Shown here: one piece after another, positions 16,650 to 25,533 of the stretch
Layout of the letters: the number at the start of each line of letters is the position of its first letter
How positions within the stretch are numbered: position 1 is the stretch's first letter
NCBI GenBank assembly: GCA_963795805.1
Contig: CAWCIV010000001.1
Location: 930,001-994,000 of the forward strand
DNA: 64,000 nt
Reading direction: 5' to 3'
Source of the DNA: JALYYC01 sp963795805
GTDB lineage: Bacteria; Chloroflexota; Dormibacteria; CF-121
The notes under the pieces: model-generated
Told to the model about the DNA's origin: nothing
What the model saw: the letters and a program-made list of their open reading frames with translations, nothing else
The model's database searches: none
Made by a program: the position numbers and the translations under genes

Positions 16650-16655
16650 TATAAT
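16650..16655 (+). promoter_or_regulatory. -10 box TATAAT before the holin-like gene
   Basis: A perfect TATAAT at 16650-16655 lies in the most AT-rich stretch of the window (about 16620-16675), between the divergent genes at 16631 and 16711. I see no good -35 box at the usual 16-18 nt, so promoter strength is uncertain. A strong ribosome site AAGGAGG (16697-16703) precedes the ATG by 7 nt. Confidence 0.5.
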
Positions 16656-16710
16656 GTTTACGTTCTAATATGAACGGCGACCGCGCGTAAGGAAGGAAGG
16701 AGGCACCGCT

Positions 16711-17133
16711 ATGGATTCTGCGCCCAGGGCCGAGGCCCGGACATCGACGAATACGAATGGTCGCCGTGGCGTGATCGATCTCGCCCGGGTGGCGGTCGAC
16801 GATGTGCTTCGACTGGTCCAGCAGGAGATCCAGCTGGCCAAGGTCGAGCTCAAGGAGATGTTGAGCAGCAACATCAAGGCGGCGATCATGCTCGCGGTGG
16901 CAGGCGTCTGCGCCCTGCTTTTCTTTGTGATGCTCCTGGTGACCATCGCGCTCGTCATCCCGGCGCATGCGCTGGTCGCCGGCATCGAGGCGGTCATCTT
17001 TCTGATCCTGGTGGTGATCTTCGGCCTGATGGGCAAGAGCAATCTGAAGATCGGGCCGCCGCAGAAAACCATGGAAAGCTTGAAGGAGGACGCCGAGTGG
17101 GCCAAACATCGACTGACGCGAAACGGGAAGTAG
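16711..17133 (+). CDS. Holin-superfamily III-like membrane protein (phage_holin_3_6 type)
   Basis: A 140-residue protein with an N-terminal amphipathic helix (VAVDDVLRLVQQEIQLAKVE) and two membrane helices (~55-80 and ~88-108), then a basic tail. This is the layout of the chromosomal holin-like family often found next to DUF3618 genes in Actinobacteria and Chloroflexota; despite the name it is not a lysis gene in such contexts. The ATG at 16711 is fixed by a consensus AAGGAGG site. It overlaps the DUF3618 gene by 37 nt, so both are likely made together. Confidence 0.75.
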   Translation: MDSAPRAEARTSTNTNGRRGVIDLARVAVDDVLRLVQQEIQLAKVELKEMLSSNIKAAIMLAVAGVCALLFFVMLLVTIALVIPAHALVAGIEAVIFLILVVIFGLMGKSNLKIGPPQKTMESLKEDAEWAKHRLTRNGK

Positions 17134-17600
17134 ACCAGACTCGGGCGCACCTCGGCGAAACGCTGGACGCGTTGCAGCTGAAGGCGAAGCGAAACCTCGA
17201 TCTCAAGACACAGGTCCAGACCAATCCAGTCGTCCAGTTGTCGATTGGCGCGCTCGTGGTCGCGATCGCCGGCCTGGCGCTCTATGGCTACCGCCGCCGC
17301 AGCCGGCGTTCGGCGGCCGAGCGCCTGGTGCGCAAACTCAAGCTCAACGATCTACGCGAGCACCTGACTGACTTCGGGGACGACGCTCGCGCCTGGGCAA
17401 CGGCGCAGAAGCGAATCGGCAAGGCGGAAAAAGGCAAGAAGGTCGAGGTCGAACAACCGGGCGGGCTTGCGCGTCGCCTGATCGTCAGCGCGGCCGAGGC
17501 GGCGCTGACGGCGCTGGCCGCCGGCTACGCGAAGCGGCTGGTCAGTGGCGCCGCGACGCCGCATGAGAAGGGCCACGCGGCAGTCTCGAAGCACCAGTAA
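17097..17600 (+). CDS. DUF3618-family membrane-associated protein
   Basis: A 167-residue protein with the DUF3618 N-terminal signature, an Arg/Glu-rich TRAHLGETLDALQ-type helix (~15-30), followed by one membrane helix (~48-66) and a charged helical C-terminal part ending in a second hydrophobic stretch (~130-150). GTG 17097 lies within the upstream gene. The pair of holin-like protein and DUF3618 protein just upstream of a class A PBP suggests a cell-envelope role; the biochemical activity is unknown. Confidence 0.72.
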   Translation: MGQTSTDAKREVDQTRAHLGETLDALQLKAKRNLDLKTQVQTNPVVQLSIGALVVAIAGLALYGYRRRSRRSAAERLVRKLKLNDLREHLTDFGDDARAWATAQKRIGKAEKGKKVEVEQPGGLARRLIVSAAEAALTALAAGYAKRLVSGAATPHEKGHAAVSKHQ

Positions 17601-17635
17601 CAATAGAGGGATCGGGCTTAACGGATTGAGATCAC

Positions 17636-19894
17636 ATGGCTGAGACCGGACCGCCGACCTCGGCCTCCGGTCAGCCAATGGTGCCGCGCAAGCGCGCGTC
17701 AGCGGCGAAACCCGCCGGCTGGCGGCCGCCGACCAACTGGACGCGGAAAGAGTGGCTGATGGCGGTGGCGGTTGCCGCGGGCTTGATCCTGCTCCTGGTC
17801 CTCGGCACCTTCGCCTATGCGTTGGCGACCCTGCCAGACCCGAGCAAGCTCGATTTGACCGGGGGCACGATTACGATTGTCGATCGCAACAACCACCTCA
17901 TCGAACAGCGCAACTCCCAGGGCGTGCGCGTGACGCCCGTCAAGCTGACAGAGATCAGCCCGAACCTGCAGAAAGCAACGATCTCGGTCGAAGACAAGCA
18001 CTTCTACGACCATCACGGGGTTGACTGGGGCCGGGTCGTCAAAGCCGGCATCATCGACGTCATCGCGCGACGGCCGGCGCAGGGCGCGAGCACGATCACC
18101 GAGCAACTCGCCAAAGTTGCGATCCTCCAATCCCCGAAGAAAACCATTTTGCGCAAGCTGCGTGAAGCGATGATCGCCACCCAGCTCGAATCGAAGTACC
18201 AGAAGAACCAGATCCTCGAGATGTATCTGAACAGCATCTACTATGGCCACCACGCCACCGGCATCGAGGCGGCCTCGGAGGTCTACTTCGGGGTGCACGC
18301 CAAGGACCTCACGCTCGGCCAGGCCAGCTTCCTCGCCGGTCTGCCCCAGGGGCCGAGCTATTACGACCCGGTTCTTCACAGGGATCGCGCGCTCGAGCGC
18401 CAGGCTATCGTCCTCCAGGCGATGGTCAACAATGGCGCCATCACCCAGGACCAGGCGGATCAGGCGAAGAACGAAAAGCTCACCTTCGTTTTCAAAGAGA
18501 ACCGCAGCAGCCAGGCTCCTCACTTCGTCGACTTCGTCTTCGAGCAACTGGAAGGTGACTACGGACCGAGCACGGTCGCGCATGGCGGCTTCACGGTCAA
18601 GACCACGCTTGACCTCACGCTCCAGAAGGCGGCGGAGCATGCGGTGCAGGTCGGCATGCAGACGCTGGGCCATCTCGGCGCCGACAACGGTGACCTCCTC
18701 GCCATGGATCCGAAGACCGGAGAGATCCTGGCGATGGTGGGGTCTGCCGACTTCTTCAACAACGACATCAAGGGCCAATTCAACGTGGTCACCGGGCTGC
18801 GTCAGCCCGGCTCGTCATTCAAGCCGTACGCGTACGAACAGGCTTTCAAATCGCGCAAGCTGACCATGGGGAACCTGCTCGACGACACCTCGCGCCGGTA
18901 CGCGAACGGGCAATTTCACGACTTCGATTTCCGTGACATGGGGTTGATCACCGCCCACAAGGCGCTGCTCCTCTCCCGAAACATCCCCGCGCTGCTGACG
19001 ATGGAGAAGGCCGGCGTCGGGAACGTCATCAATCTCGCGCACGACATGGGCATCACGAACCAGCTGAAGAGCGAGGTGACGACCGCGATCGGCTCCAGTG
19101 AGGTCCGCATGCTCGATCACGTGGTGGGCTACGGCGTCTTCGCCAGCGGTGGCACCCGCCATGACGCGGTCTCGATCCTCGAGCTGACCGATTCGCAAAA
19201 CCATAGCCTGGACAAGCCGAACCCGCCGCAGGCCAAGCAGGTCCTGACGGCGCAGGAGGCATACCTGATCACCGACATCCTCAAGGATTACTCCGCGCAA
19301 TGGAATCTCGGATGGCGGCGTCCGATGGCTGGAAAGTCTGGCACGACGAACGACTTCCACGACGCCTGGATGATGGCTTACGCGCCGAACATCGTCGTCG
19401 GGGCCTGGGTGGGGCACACCGGCCCGGGGAACCAGAACATGAACAACGTGTTCGGCACCATGGTTGGCAGCTCGGTGCTCAAGGACTTCATCAACAACGG
19501 ACTGCCCCAGGCCAACCTCCCCGCCCCGAACTTCCAACAACCGGACGGGCTGGTAGCCGGGCCGCCCTGCTCGAACAACAACAACATCAACCCGTCGCCC
19601 TCGGCATCGGCATCGGCCTCGCCCTCGAACGGCCCCAACGTCGGCGCGGAAAAGGAGCTCTACCTTCCGGGAACGGAGTGCAGCGCGGCCCCAGCACCGT
19701 CGGCCTCGGCCTCGGCCTCGGCGAGCGCCACCCCGACACTGGTGCCGACGATCATCCCGGTGCCGACCTGCGTGCCGACGCCCAGCCCCATCCTGGCAAG
19801 CCCGACACCGACGGCGACGCCAACGCCAACCCCCACCCCGTCGTCCAGGCCCTCACCGACTCCCAGCACGACGCCGTGCCTACCAGGCGGTTAG
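17636..19894 (+). CDS. Class A penicillin-binding protein (PBP1A-like), first of two
   Basis: A bifunctional peptidoglycan synthase of 752 residues. A short cytoplasmic region precedes one membrane helix (~41-64). The glycosyltransferase 51 domain (~85-265) has catalytic Glu119 in VEDKHFYDHHG. The transpeptidase domain (~345-600) has the SxxK motif at Ser393-Lys396 (SSFK), an SRN-type SxN motif, and KSGTT at ~567-571 in place of the usual KTGTT. The last ~110 residues are low-complexity, rich in Ser, Ala, Thr and Pro, and probably sit in the wall. The stop codon shares three bases with that of the convergent HAD gene. No RBS consensus stands out upstream of ATG 17636. Confidence 0.93.
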   Translation: MAETGPPTSASGQPMVPRKRASAAKPAGWRPPTNWTRKEWLMAVAVAAGLILLLVLGTFAYALATLPDPSKLDLTGGTITIVDRNNHLIEQRNSQGVRVTPVKLTEISPNLQKATISVEDKHFYDHHGVDWGRVVKAGIIDVIARRPAQGASTITEQLAKVAILQSPKKTILRKLREAMIATQLESKYQKNQILEMYLNSIYYGHHATGIEAASEVYFGVHAKDLTLGQASFLAGLPQGPSYYDPVLHRDRALERQAIVLQAMVNNGAITQDQADQAKNEKLTFVFKENRSSQAPHFVDFVFEQLEGDYGPSTVAHGGFTVKTTLDLTLQKAAEHAVQVGMQTLGHLGADNGDLLAMDPKTGEILAMVGSADFFNNDIKGQFNVVTGLRQPGSSFKPYAYEQAFKSRKLTMGNLLDDTSRRYANGQFHDFDFRDMGLITAHKALLLSRNIPALLTMEKAGVGNVINLAHDMGITNQLKSEVTTAIGSSEVRMLDHVVGYGVFASGGTRHDAVSILELTDSQNHSLDKPNPPQAKQVLTAQEAYLITDILKDYSAQWNLGWRRPMAGKSGTTNDFHDAWMMAYAPNIVVGAWVGHTGPGNQNMNNVFGTMVGSSVLKDFINNGLPQANLPAPNFQQPDGLVAGPPCSNNNNINPSPSASASASPSNGPNVGAEKELYLPGTECSAAPAPSASASASASATPTLVPTIIPVPTCVPTPSPILASPTPTATPTPTPTPSSRPSPTPSTTPCLPGG
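19596..19890 (+). repeat. Low-complexity Ser/Ala then Thr/Pro tail-coding repeat
   Basis: Within the PBP gene, the DNA repeats tcggcc-type units (encoding Ser-Ala pairs) near 19600-19625 and 19698-19730, then acgccg/acc-type units (encoding Thr-Pro) up to the stop. Such tails in envelope proteins are usually disordered and wall-spanning. The repeats can cause slippage, so the length may vary among strains. Confidence 0.75.
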
Positions 19895-20541
19895 CGACGC
19901 GCTAAGAACGCCTGCAGAGCCGGCAGATCGGCGAAGATCTGGCTCGCCCCGCCGAGCTGCAGCTCGTCCCTGGTTCCGCCGCCGGTCAGGACCCCATAAA
20001 CCGTGATCCCGCTTCTTCCCGCGGACTCGCCGTCCCAGCGGGTGTCGCCCACGGCCGCCGCCTGGCTTGCCGGCGCGCCACTTCGTTTAAGGGCGACGGC
20101 GAACGCGTCGGGAGCCGGCTTGGAGGTTCCGATGTCGTCCCGGTCGACGATCAGGAACCGGTCGGGCTTCTCGCCGAGCACTTTGAGGTTGGCCTCGACT
20201 TCGTCCGGGTCCGACGACGTCGCCAGGACCGGCCGGATGTGGAGCTTGTCCAGCGCCATCAGGAAGTCGTGTGCGCCGGCCACCGGGCGCACCTGGCTGA
20301 GGAGCCGTTTGTATGCCTGCCTGTGGTGCTCGCGGGCGGCGTCACCATGTTGCGCGTCCCAGGCCTCGCCGGCCACGGCTTTGACGAAGAGGTCGCCGCC
20401 CTTCCCGATCTCGGGACGCAGGTGCTCGCTGTCCACGGAGAGGCCCTCGGCGACAAACGCCTCCCACCACGCAGCAATATGCTGGGCCGTGTTGTCGACC
20501 AGGGTGCCGTCGATATCGAGCAGTAAGACAGTCGGGCGCAT
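19891..20541 (-). CDS. HAD-family hydrolase (phosphoglycolate-phosphatase-like)
   Basis: A 216-residue haloacid dehalogenase-fold phosphatase. Motif I is LLDIDGTLVDN (nucleophile and acid Asp), motif II the Thr/Ser in LATSSDPD, motif III the Lys region in GTSKPAPDAF, and motif IV GDTRWD. The alpha-helical cap lies between residues ~18 and ~90. The substrate is not predictable, although the pattern fits beta-phosphoglucomutase or phosphoglycolate phosphatase-like enzymes. It ends in a TTAG overlap with the PBP stop and is divergent from the 82-aa gene. Confidence 0.85.
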   Translation of the reverse strand: MRPTVLLLDIDGTLVDNTAQHIAAWWEAFVAEGLSVDSEHLRPEIGKGGDLFVKAVAGEAWDAQHGDAAREHHRQAYKRLLSQVRPVAGAHDFLMALDKLHIRPVLATSSDPDEVEANLKVLGEKPDRFLIVDRDDIGTSKPAPDAFAVALKRSGAPASQAAAVGDTRWDGESAGRSGITVYGVLTGGGTRDELQLGGASQIFADLPALQAFLARR

Positions 20542-20563
20542 CTCCCGCAGGATACTCCGCGCC

Positions 20564-20569
20564 TAAAAT
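20564..20569 (+). promoter_or_regulatory. -10 box TAAAAT, leaderless type
   Basis: TAAAAT at 20564-20569 ends 6 nt before ATG 20576, so transcription would start at or near the A of the start codon and the mRNA would have no leader. There is no ribosome site in the gap. Such spacing recurs before other genes in this window. Confidence 0.45.
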
Positions 20570-20575
20570 CAGGCC

Positions 20576-20824
20576 ATGGACAAGAACGCCGAAGAGACGA
20601 AGCCGGAGCATCACGAGAGCATCATCGAGCGGGTCGGCGACGAGCTCGAGTCGCGATTCATCGCCGCGGCCGAGGTCGCGACCGGGACAACGTCCGCGGA
20701 AACCAACCTGGCCACCGCGGCGCTGCGCGCGATCGAGGGCCCGGCGAAGCCCGAGCCGGCCGCGGAGCCGACCCCGTCACCCGATCCGGCGCCGGACCCC
20801 GGCGCGGAGCCGAAGCCGGCATAG
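20576..20824 (+). CDS. Hypothetical acidic protein, 82 aa, with Pro/Glu-rich tail
   Basis: Not a family I recognise. The first ~55 residues are acidic and helical-looking (EHHESIIERVGDELESRF), followed by a Glu/Pro/Ala-rich disordered tail (PEPAAEP and DPAPDP type). There is no membrane helix. The ATG lacks an RBS, but a TAAAAT box just upstream supports leaderless expression. It precedes the Liv operon by 79 nt. Confidence 0.5.
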   Translation: MDKNAEETKPEHHESIIERVGDELESRFIAAAEVATGTTSAETNLATAALRAIEGPAKPEPAAEPTPSPDPAPDPGAEPKPA

Positions 20825-20903
20825 CCACTCTCGCGGGTGAGCAAACGTCGGGAATTCATCAGGGCTTCACCGAGGGTTCACTTACAGGTAAGCTGTATTG
20901 GCA

Positions 20904-22106
20904 ATGAAGATGAAGCTGGCGGGCCCGGCCCTGGCTGGGGCCCTTCTCCTCGCTGCCTGCGGCAGCACCCCGGCGACGTCGAGCAGCTCGAGCTCCTACC
21001 AGGGCAAGACGATCAACCTGGGGGCGATCCTCTCGCTTACCGGTGCGGGTGGCGTCTACGGCCCCAGCTCGAAGAAAGGAATCGACCTGGCGGTCGAGAC
21101 CATCAACAACACCGGCGGGGTGAACGGCGCCAAGCTGGCCGTCGATGTCCAGGACGACGCCTCGGACAAGGCGCAGTCACAACAGGTCGCCCAGCGGCTG
21201 ATCCAGGGGGGGCAGTTGCTCGCCCTGCTGGGCCCAACCCTGTCCAACTCCGCGGTGGCGGTCCATCCGCTCGCGGAGAGTTTCAAGGTCCCGATCCTCG
21301 CGGTCAGCACCACCGGGATCCACATCGTGCCCGACTGCAACTTCCCTAAGACCGATCCGTGCAAATACGTTTTCCGGGACAGTCTTGGTGAGGAAGCGGC
21401 CATCCCGGCCAACATCAAGACTTACTCCATCAAGGCGCATCCGAAGACCGGCGTTCTCATGGTCGCAAACGATGACAAGTTCTCCTCCGACGGCGGGAAG
21501 ATCGTCCAGGCGACCGTCGGTCAGTACGGGATCCAGCTGCTCGATACCGTGGCGTTCAGCAAGACGACCGCCGACTTCGCGACGCCCGTCACCCGGGCCG
21601 TCCAGAAGAATCCCGACGTCATCTTCATCACCAGCCTAGGCGGCATTCCGGCCAAGATCATGATCGAGGCGCGCAAGCAGGGCTTCACCGGGCAGTTCCT
21701 GGGAGGAAACGGCTTCAACACGGCCGTTGTTTCCAAGCAGGCCGGAGATGCAGGCCGAGGCGCTGAGAGTGGCAGCGGCTGGTACATCGCCAATACCTTT
21801 CCCTCCAACGCGAAATTCGTCAGCGATTACAAGAGCAAGTACAGCAGCGATCCGGACCAGTTTGCCGCGCAGGGTTACGCGGCGATCCTGATCCTGGCGG
21901 ACGCGGCGAAGCGGGCCAACCTGACCTTCAGCGACACCCCGGGCGATCGCAACAAGCTGCGGGACGCGATGGAAAGCGTCAACCTCGATACCCCGCTTGG
22001 CCGGTTCCAGTTCACGAGCAACCACGACGTCAAGCAAACGATCTGGATCATCCAGATGGATGGATCGGGCGGGTTCAACCTGGTGACCTCAATAAGCCCC
22101 AGCTGA
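20904..22106 (+). CDS. livK: Liv-type ABC transporter substrate-binding lipoprotein
   Basis: A type I periplasmic binding protein of ~400 residues, of the leucine/amide-binding group. The signal peptide ends in LLLAACG with the acylated Cys near residue 19, followed by a Ser/Thr linker and the LGAILSLTG and YGPSSKKGIDLA blocks of the family. A TTG at 20898, two codons upstream of ATG 20904, is a possible earlier start. It heads the operon with LivH, LivM and a fused LivG-LivF. The gene symbol denotes family position; the actual ligand (amino acid, amide, urea or aromatic) is not determined. Confidence 0.85.
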   Translation: MKMKLAGPALAGALLLAACGSTPATSSSSSSYQGKTINLGAILSLTGAGGVYGPSSKKGIDLAVETINNTGGVNGAKLAVDVQDDASDKAQSQQVAQRLIQGGQLLALLGPTLSNSAVAVHPLAESFKVPILAVSTTGIHIVPDCNFPKTDPCKYVFRDSLGEEAAIPANIKTYSIKAHPKTGVLMVANDDKFSSDGGKIVQATVGQYGIQLLDTVAFSKTTADFATPVTRAVQKNPDVIFITSLGGIPAKIMIEARKQGFTGQFLGGNGFNTAVVSKQAGDAGRGAESGSGWYIANTFPSNAKFVSDYKSKYSSDPDQFAAQGYAAILILADAAKRANLTFSDTPGDRNKLRDAMESVNLDTPLGRFQFTSNHDVKQTIWIIQMDGSGGFNLVTSISPS

Positions 22107-22110
22107 CGCG

Positions 22111-23025
22111 TTGACCCAGCAGATTCTCAACGCGATCTTCATCGGGTCCATCTACGCACTCTTCGCCGTCGGCTACACGCTGGTCTTCGGTGTCCTCGAC
22201 GTCCTCAACCTGGCGCATAGCGCCGTGTTCATGCTCGGCGCGGTGATCACCTACTCCCTGGTTGCCCTGCACGGGCTGCCCTTCCTTCCGGCGGCGGTGA
22301 TTGCCGTCCTGGTCTGCGGCCTGCTCGGCCTGCTGATCGAGTACGTCGCCCTTCGACCATTACGCCGCCGCAACGCGCCACCGATCTCAGCGCTGATCTC
22401 CACCATCGGCCTGGCGTTGATCTTCGTCGCGATCGTCGAGCAGGCCACCCCCGGGTCGATCTTCGCCTGGCTCTGGCAGGACGGCGCAAACTCCGTCCGC
22501 TTTCCGCCCGCCGCCGTGCCCAACCCCACCTACCACATCGCGGGCCTCACGCTGGAGGGGACCAAGCTCGGCATCCTGGCGACATCGATCGTGTTGATGC
22601 TGGTCCTCGGCTATGTGATCCGGTTCACCCAGGTCGGTCGCGCGCTTCGGGCCGTTGCCGAGAACCGGCGCGCCGCCACCCTGCTCGGGATCGACGTCAA
22701 TCGCATCTTCGCCTCCACCCTTTTCGTTTCGTCGGCGCTCGGCGGCCTCGCGGGACTCCTCTTCGGGCTCGCGCTCTCCGACATCAGCCCCTACATCGGC
22801 CGCGATCAAGTGGAGTTGAAGGGGTTGGCCGTGATCGTGCTCGGCGGGATGGGCAGCATTCCCGGCGCCGTCGTCGGCGGCTACCTCCTCGGACTCGTAG
22901 AGGTGTTCGCTTTTGTCCGCTTTGGCAGCAACGTCGAGGCCGGTGTCGCCTTTGCCGCGCTTTTCCTCGTCCTCGTCCTCCGGCCGCAGGGCCTCTTCGG
23001 GGCGCGCTTGCGGGAACGCCTTTGA
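22111..23025 (+). CDS. livH: Liv-type ABC transporter permease (LivH)
   Basis: A 304-residue branched-chain amino acid type permease with about eight helices. The family marks GYTLVFGVLDVLNLAHSAVFMLGA at the start and the GLALSDISPYIGRDQVELKGLAVIVLGGMGSIPGA block near the C-terminus are clear. TTG 22111 begins just 4 nt after the LivK stop. It is the second gene of the operon, and its partner LivM follows at 23051. Confidence 0.88.
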   Translation: MTQQILNAIFIGSIYALFAVGYTLVFGVLDVLNLAHSAVFMLGAVITYSLVALHGLPFLPAAVIAVLVCGLLGLLIEYVALRPLRRRNAPPISALISTIGLALIFVAIVEQATPGSIFAWLWQDGANSVRFPPAAVPNPTYHIAGLTLEGTKLGILATSIVLMLVLGYVIRFTQVGRALRAVAENRRAATLLGIDVNRIFASTLFVSSALGGLAGLLFGLALSDISPYIGRDQVELKGLAVIVLGGMGSIPGAVVGGYLLGLVEVFAFVRFGSNVEAGVAFAALFLVLVLRPQGLFGARLRERL

Positions 23026-23050
23026 ACGCAGACCGGCGCGGCTAGATCCG

Positions 23051-23974
23051 ATGGACTTTTTCTTCCAGCTCTTCACCAACCCGGTCGGCTTCTATACCTC
23101 GAATGAGCTGCTGCTTGCGCAGATCGGGATCAACGCCATCCTCGCCATCTCGCTGTTTGTCACCTTCTATTCCGGTCAGCTGACTCTGGCCAACGCGGGT
23201 TTCATGGCCGTGGGCGCGTATACGACTGTGATCATGAGTCTCTACCTCCCCACGCCGCTGCCGGTGGACATCCTCGCGGGCGCCGTGCTGGCGGGTGCGT
23301 TCGGTTTCCTCGTCGGCCTGCCGGTGCTCCGGCTCCGTGGCATCTTTCTGGCCATCGCCACCATCGGCTTCGTGGAAGCCCTCCGTCTCGGAGTGATCCT
23401 GAATCTGCCCATCACGGGCGAAGGTCAGGGACTGAAAAATCCCAGCGCCGATCCGGTCGGCGGGATCCTGCCGATCATGGTCTCGCTCCCGATCGTTGCC
23501 TACCTCGTCTGGCGGCTGACCCGCAGCAAGCTCGGCCACGCCTGGGCCGCGATCCGCGAAGACGAGCTGGCGGCCTCGAGCAACGGCATCAATGTTCCCC
23601 TTTACAAAATGACCGCCTTCGTCATCGGCGCCCTGCTCGCGGGTTACGCGGGGGCCCTGGAAACCCACATCAACTTCTTTGTCGATCCCACCGAGTACGG
23701 GGTGCCGCGCGCCATTCAGATCCTGACATTCGCGGTGGCCGGCGGGACAACCAACGTCCTGGGGCCGATCGTGGGCGCGGTCTTCTTGACTTCGCTCCCC
23801 GAGATCATCCGCCAGGCAGCTTCGTACCGCGACGTGGTCAACGGGCTGATCCTCATTCTCGTCATCATCTTTCGCCCGCAGGGGATCGTCGGCGGCGGGG
23901 GCCTGGCCGTGATCCGGCCGCGGTGGCTCCCACAGTCCTGGAGATTTCGTGGGCGCGCTGCTTCAGCTCACTGA
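23051..23974 (+). CDS. livM: Liv-type ABC transporter permease (LivM)
   Basis: A 307-residue permease with ~8-10 helices. The family marks are YSGQLTLANAGFMAVGAY near residue 45, LRLRGIFLAIATIGFVE, the EDELAASSNGIN coupling region near residue 175, and TFAVAGGTTNVLGPIVGA. ATG 23051 is chosen because the conserved N-terminus begins there; an in-frame start at 22913 would lie inside livH. The 3' end overlaps the fused ATPase by 26 nt. Confidence 0.88.
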   Translation: MDFFFQLFTNPVGFYTSNELLLAQIGINAILAISLFVTFYSGQLTLANAGFMAVGAYTTVIMSLYLPTPLPVDILAGAVLAGAFGFLVGLPVLRLRGIFLAIATIGFVEALRLGVILNLPITGEGQGLKNPSADPVGGILPIMVSLPIVAYLVWRLTRSKLGHAWAAIREDELAASSNGINVPLYKMTAFVIGALLAGYAGALETHINFFVDPTEYGVPRAIQILTFAVAGGTTNVLGPIVGAVFLTSLPEIIRQAASYRDVVNGLILILVIIFRPQGIVGGGGLAVIRPRWLPQSWRFRGRAASAH

Positions 23975-25529
23975 CGTTCGCCGCCACTTCGGCGGCGTGC
24001 GTGCGGTCGACGATGTTTCGCTCGCCATCGAGCCCGGGACCATCTTCGGCCTGATCGGCCCGAACGGGGCGGGCAAGACCACGCTCGTCAATCTCGTCAC
24101 CGGCTACATCCCATTGCAGACGGGGAGCATCCGCCTCGGCGAGGGCACGGGCACCGCCGAGCTCGGTCGCCGGCCACCCGATGCGATCGCACGCATGGGC
24201 GTGGCCCGCACCTTTCAGACGCTTCGCCTGTACCGTAACCTGTCGGCGCTGGACAACGTGCTGATCGGGATGCACGCCCGGCGCCGCCATGACACCCTCC
24301 GCCAGATCGCCCCGATCCCCGGCTTCCAGCATGAATCGCGGGCCCGTGCCGCGAAGGCCGGCGCCCTGCTCGAGCGGGTCGGTCTGTCACCGAGTCAGCA
24401 TGGACCGCGACGGGCGGGCACGCTTTCGTATGGCGATCAGCGTCGTCTCGAAGTCGCGCGGGCCCTGGCCATCGAGCCGCGCCTCTTGATCCTCGACGAA
24501 CCGGCCGCCGGCATGAACCCGGTCGAGAAGGATCGGGTCCGCGACCTGATCCGCCAGCTCAACACCGACGGGCTGACGATCCTGCTGATCGATCACGACA
24601 TGCGGCTCGTGATGGGAGTCTGCCAGCAGATCGCCGTGCTCAATTTTGGTCGCAAGATTGCCGACGGCCCGCCGGCCGCAGTGTCCGCGCACCCTGATGT
24701 GATCACCGCCTATCTAGGACGGGAGGCGAAGAAGGCGGGGGCGCACGTCCCCGGCACCGAGGCGGCGACCGTAAGCGCGCGACCGACGGCTGCCTCAACG
24801 GCAGAAGCAGCGTCGGGATCAGCGATCCTCGACGTCCGCGACCTGGAAGTCGCCTATGGGGCCATCCGTGCCGTGCGCGGCGTCTCGTTCCGCATCGCCG
24901 AGCGCGAGATCGTCGCGCTGATCGGCGCCAACGGCGCCGGGAAGACGACCATCCTCAATACGCTCTCCGGGATCTTGCGTCCGCAGGCGGGCAGCGCCAG
25001 GTTCCGCGGGATCGACCTGACCGTGACCCCGCCGGACCGGATCGTCCGGTCGGGCCTGGTCCAGGTCCCGGAAGGGCGCGAAGTACTCGCCCGGCTCACG
25101 GTTCGGGAAAACCTGGAGCTCGGCGCCTGGGTCCGCCGTGACGACCAGGCGGCGCGCCGCGAGATCGCCGCGCTGATGGAGCGGTTTCCGATCCTCGGCA
25201 AGCGCCGTGACCTGCCCGCGGGGCAACTCTCGGGTGGCGAACAACAGATCCTCGCGATTGCCCGCGGGCTGCTGGCCCGACCGCGGTTATTACTCCTGGA
25301 TGAACCGTCCCTCGGGCTGGCGCCCCAGATGGTGGATGCCGTCTTCGACGTGATCCGTCAGATCCTCAAGGAAGGGGTCACCATTCTGCTCGTCGAGCAG
25401 AATGCCCTGCGCGCCCTCGAGGTCGCCGACCGTGCCTACGTCGTCGAGACCGGACGGATTTTATTGAGCGGCACCGGGGCCGACCTCCGCAAGAATCCAC
25501 AGGTCCAGAAGGCGTACCTGGGCGGTTAG
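23949..25529 (+). CDS. Fused LivG-LivF ATP-binding protein
   Basis: A single 526-residue protein that joins the two ATPases usually encoded separately. The first half (~1-260) is LivG-like: Walker A GPNGAGKTT, signature LSYGDQRR, Walker B LLILDEPAAG, His in LIDHDM, and the LivG-type long insert after Walker A. A ~30-residue Ala/Thr-rich linker follows (~265-295). The second half (~297-526) is LivF-like: Walker A GANGAGKTT, signature LSGGEQQ, Walker B LLLDEPSLGL, and VEQN in place of the His. GTG 23949 overlaps livM. No frame break is seen at the junction, so this is a genuine fusion in the sequence given. Confidence 0.92.
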   Translation: MGALLQLTDVRRHFGGVRAVDDVSLAIEPGTIFGLIGPNGAGKTTLVNLVTGYIPLQTGSIRLGEGTGTAELGRRPPDAIARMGVARTFQTLRLYRNLSALDNVLIGMHARRRHDTLRQIAPIPGFQHESRARAAKAGALLERVGLSPSQHGPRRAGTLSYGDQRRLEVARALAIEPRLLILDEPAAGMNPVEKDRVRDLIRQLNTDGLTILLIDHDMRLVMGVCQQIAVLNFGRKIADGPPAAVSAHPDVITAYLGREAKKAGAHVPGTEAATVSARPTAASTAEAASGSAILDVRDLEVAYGAIRAVRGVSFRIAEREIVALIGANGAGKTTILNTLSGILRPQAGSARFRGIDLTVTPPDRIVRSGLVQVPEGREVLARLTVRENLELGAWVRRDDQAARREIAALMERFPILGKRRDLPAGQLSGGEQQILAIARGLLARPRLLLLDEPSLGLAPQMVDAVFDVIRQILKEGVTILLVEQNALRALEVADRAYVVETGRILLSGTGADLRKNPQVQKAYLGG

Positions 25530-25533
25530 CGCC

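Noticed and set aside
16711..17133. Phage holin as a sign of a prophage
   Set aside because: The gene lies with DUF3618 and PBP genes and there is no other phage gene; this family is usual on chromosomes.
23949..25529. Fusion of LivG and LivF as an assembly artefact
   Set aside because: No frame break, stop or repeat lies at the junction and both halves have full motifs, so I keep it as a real fusion, subject to resequencing.
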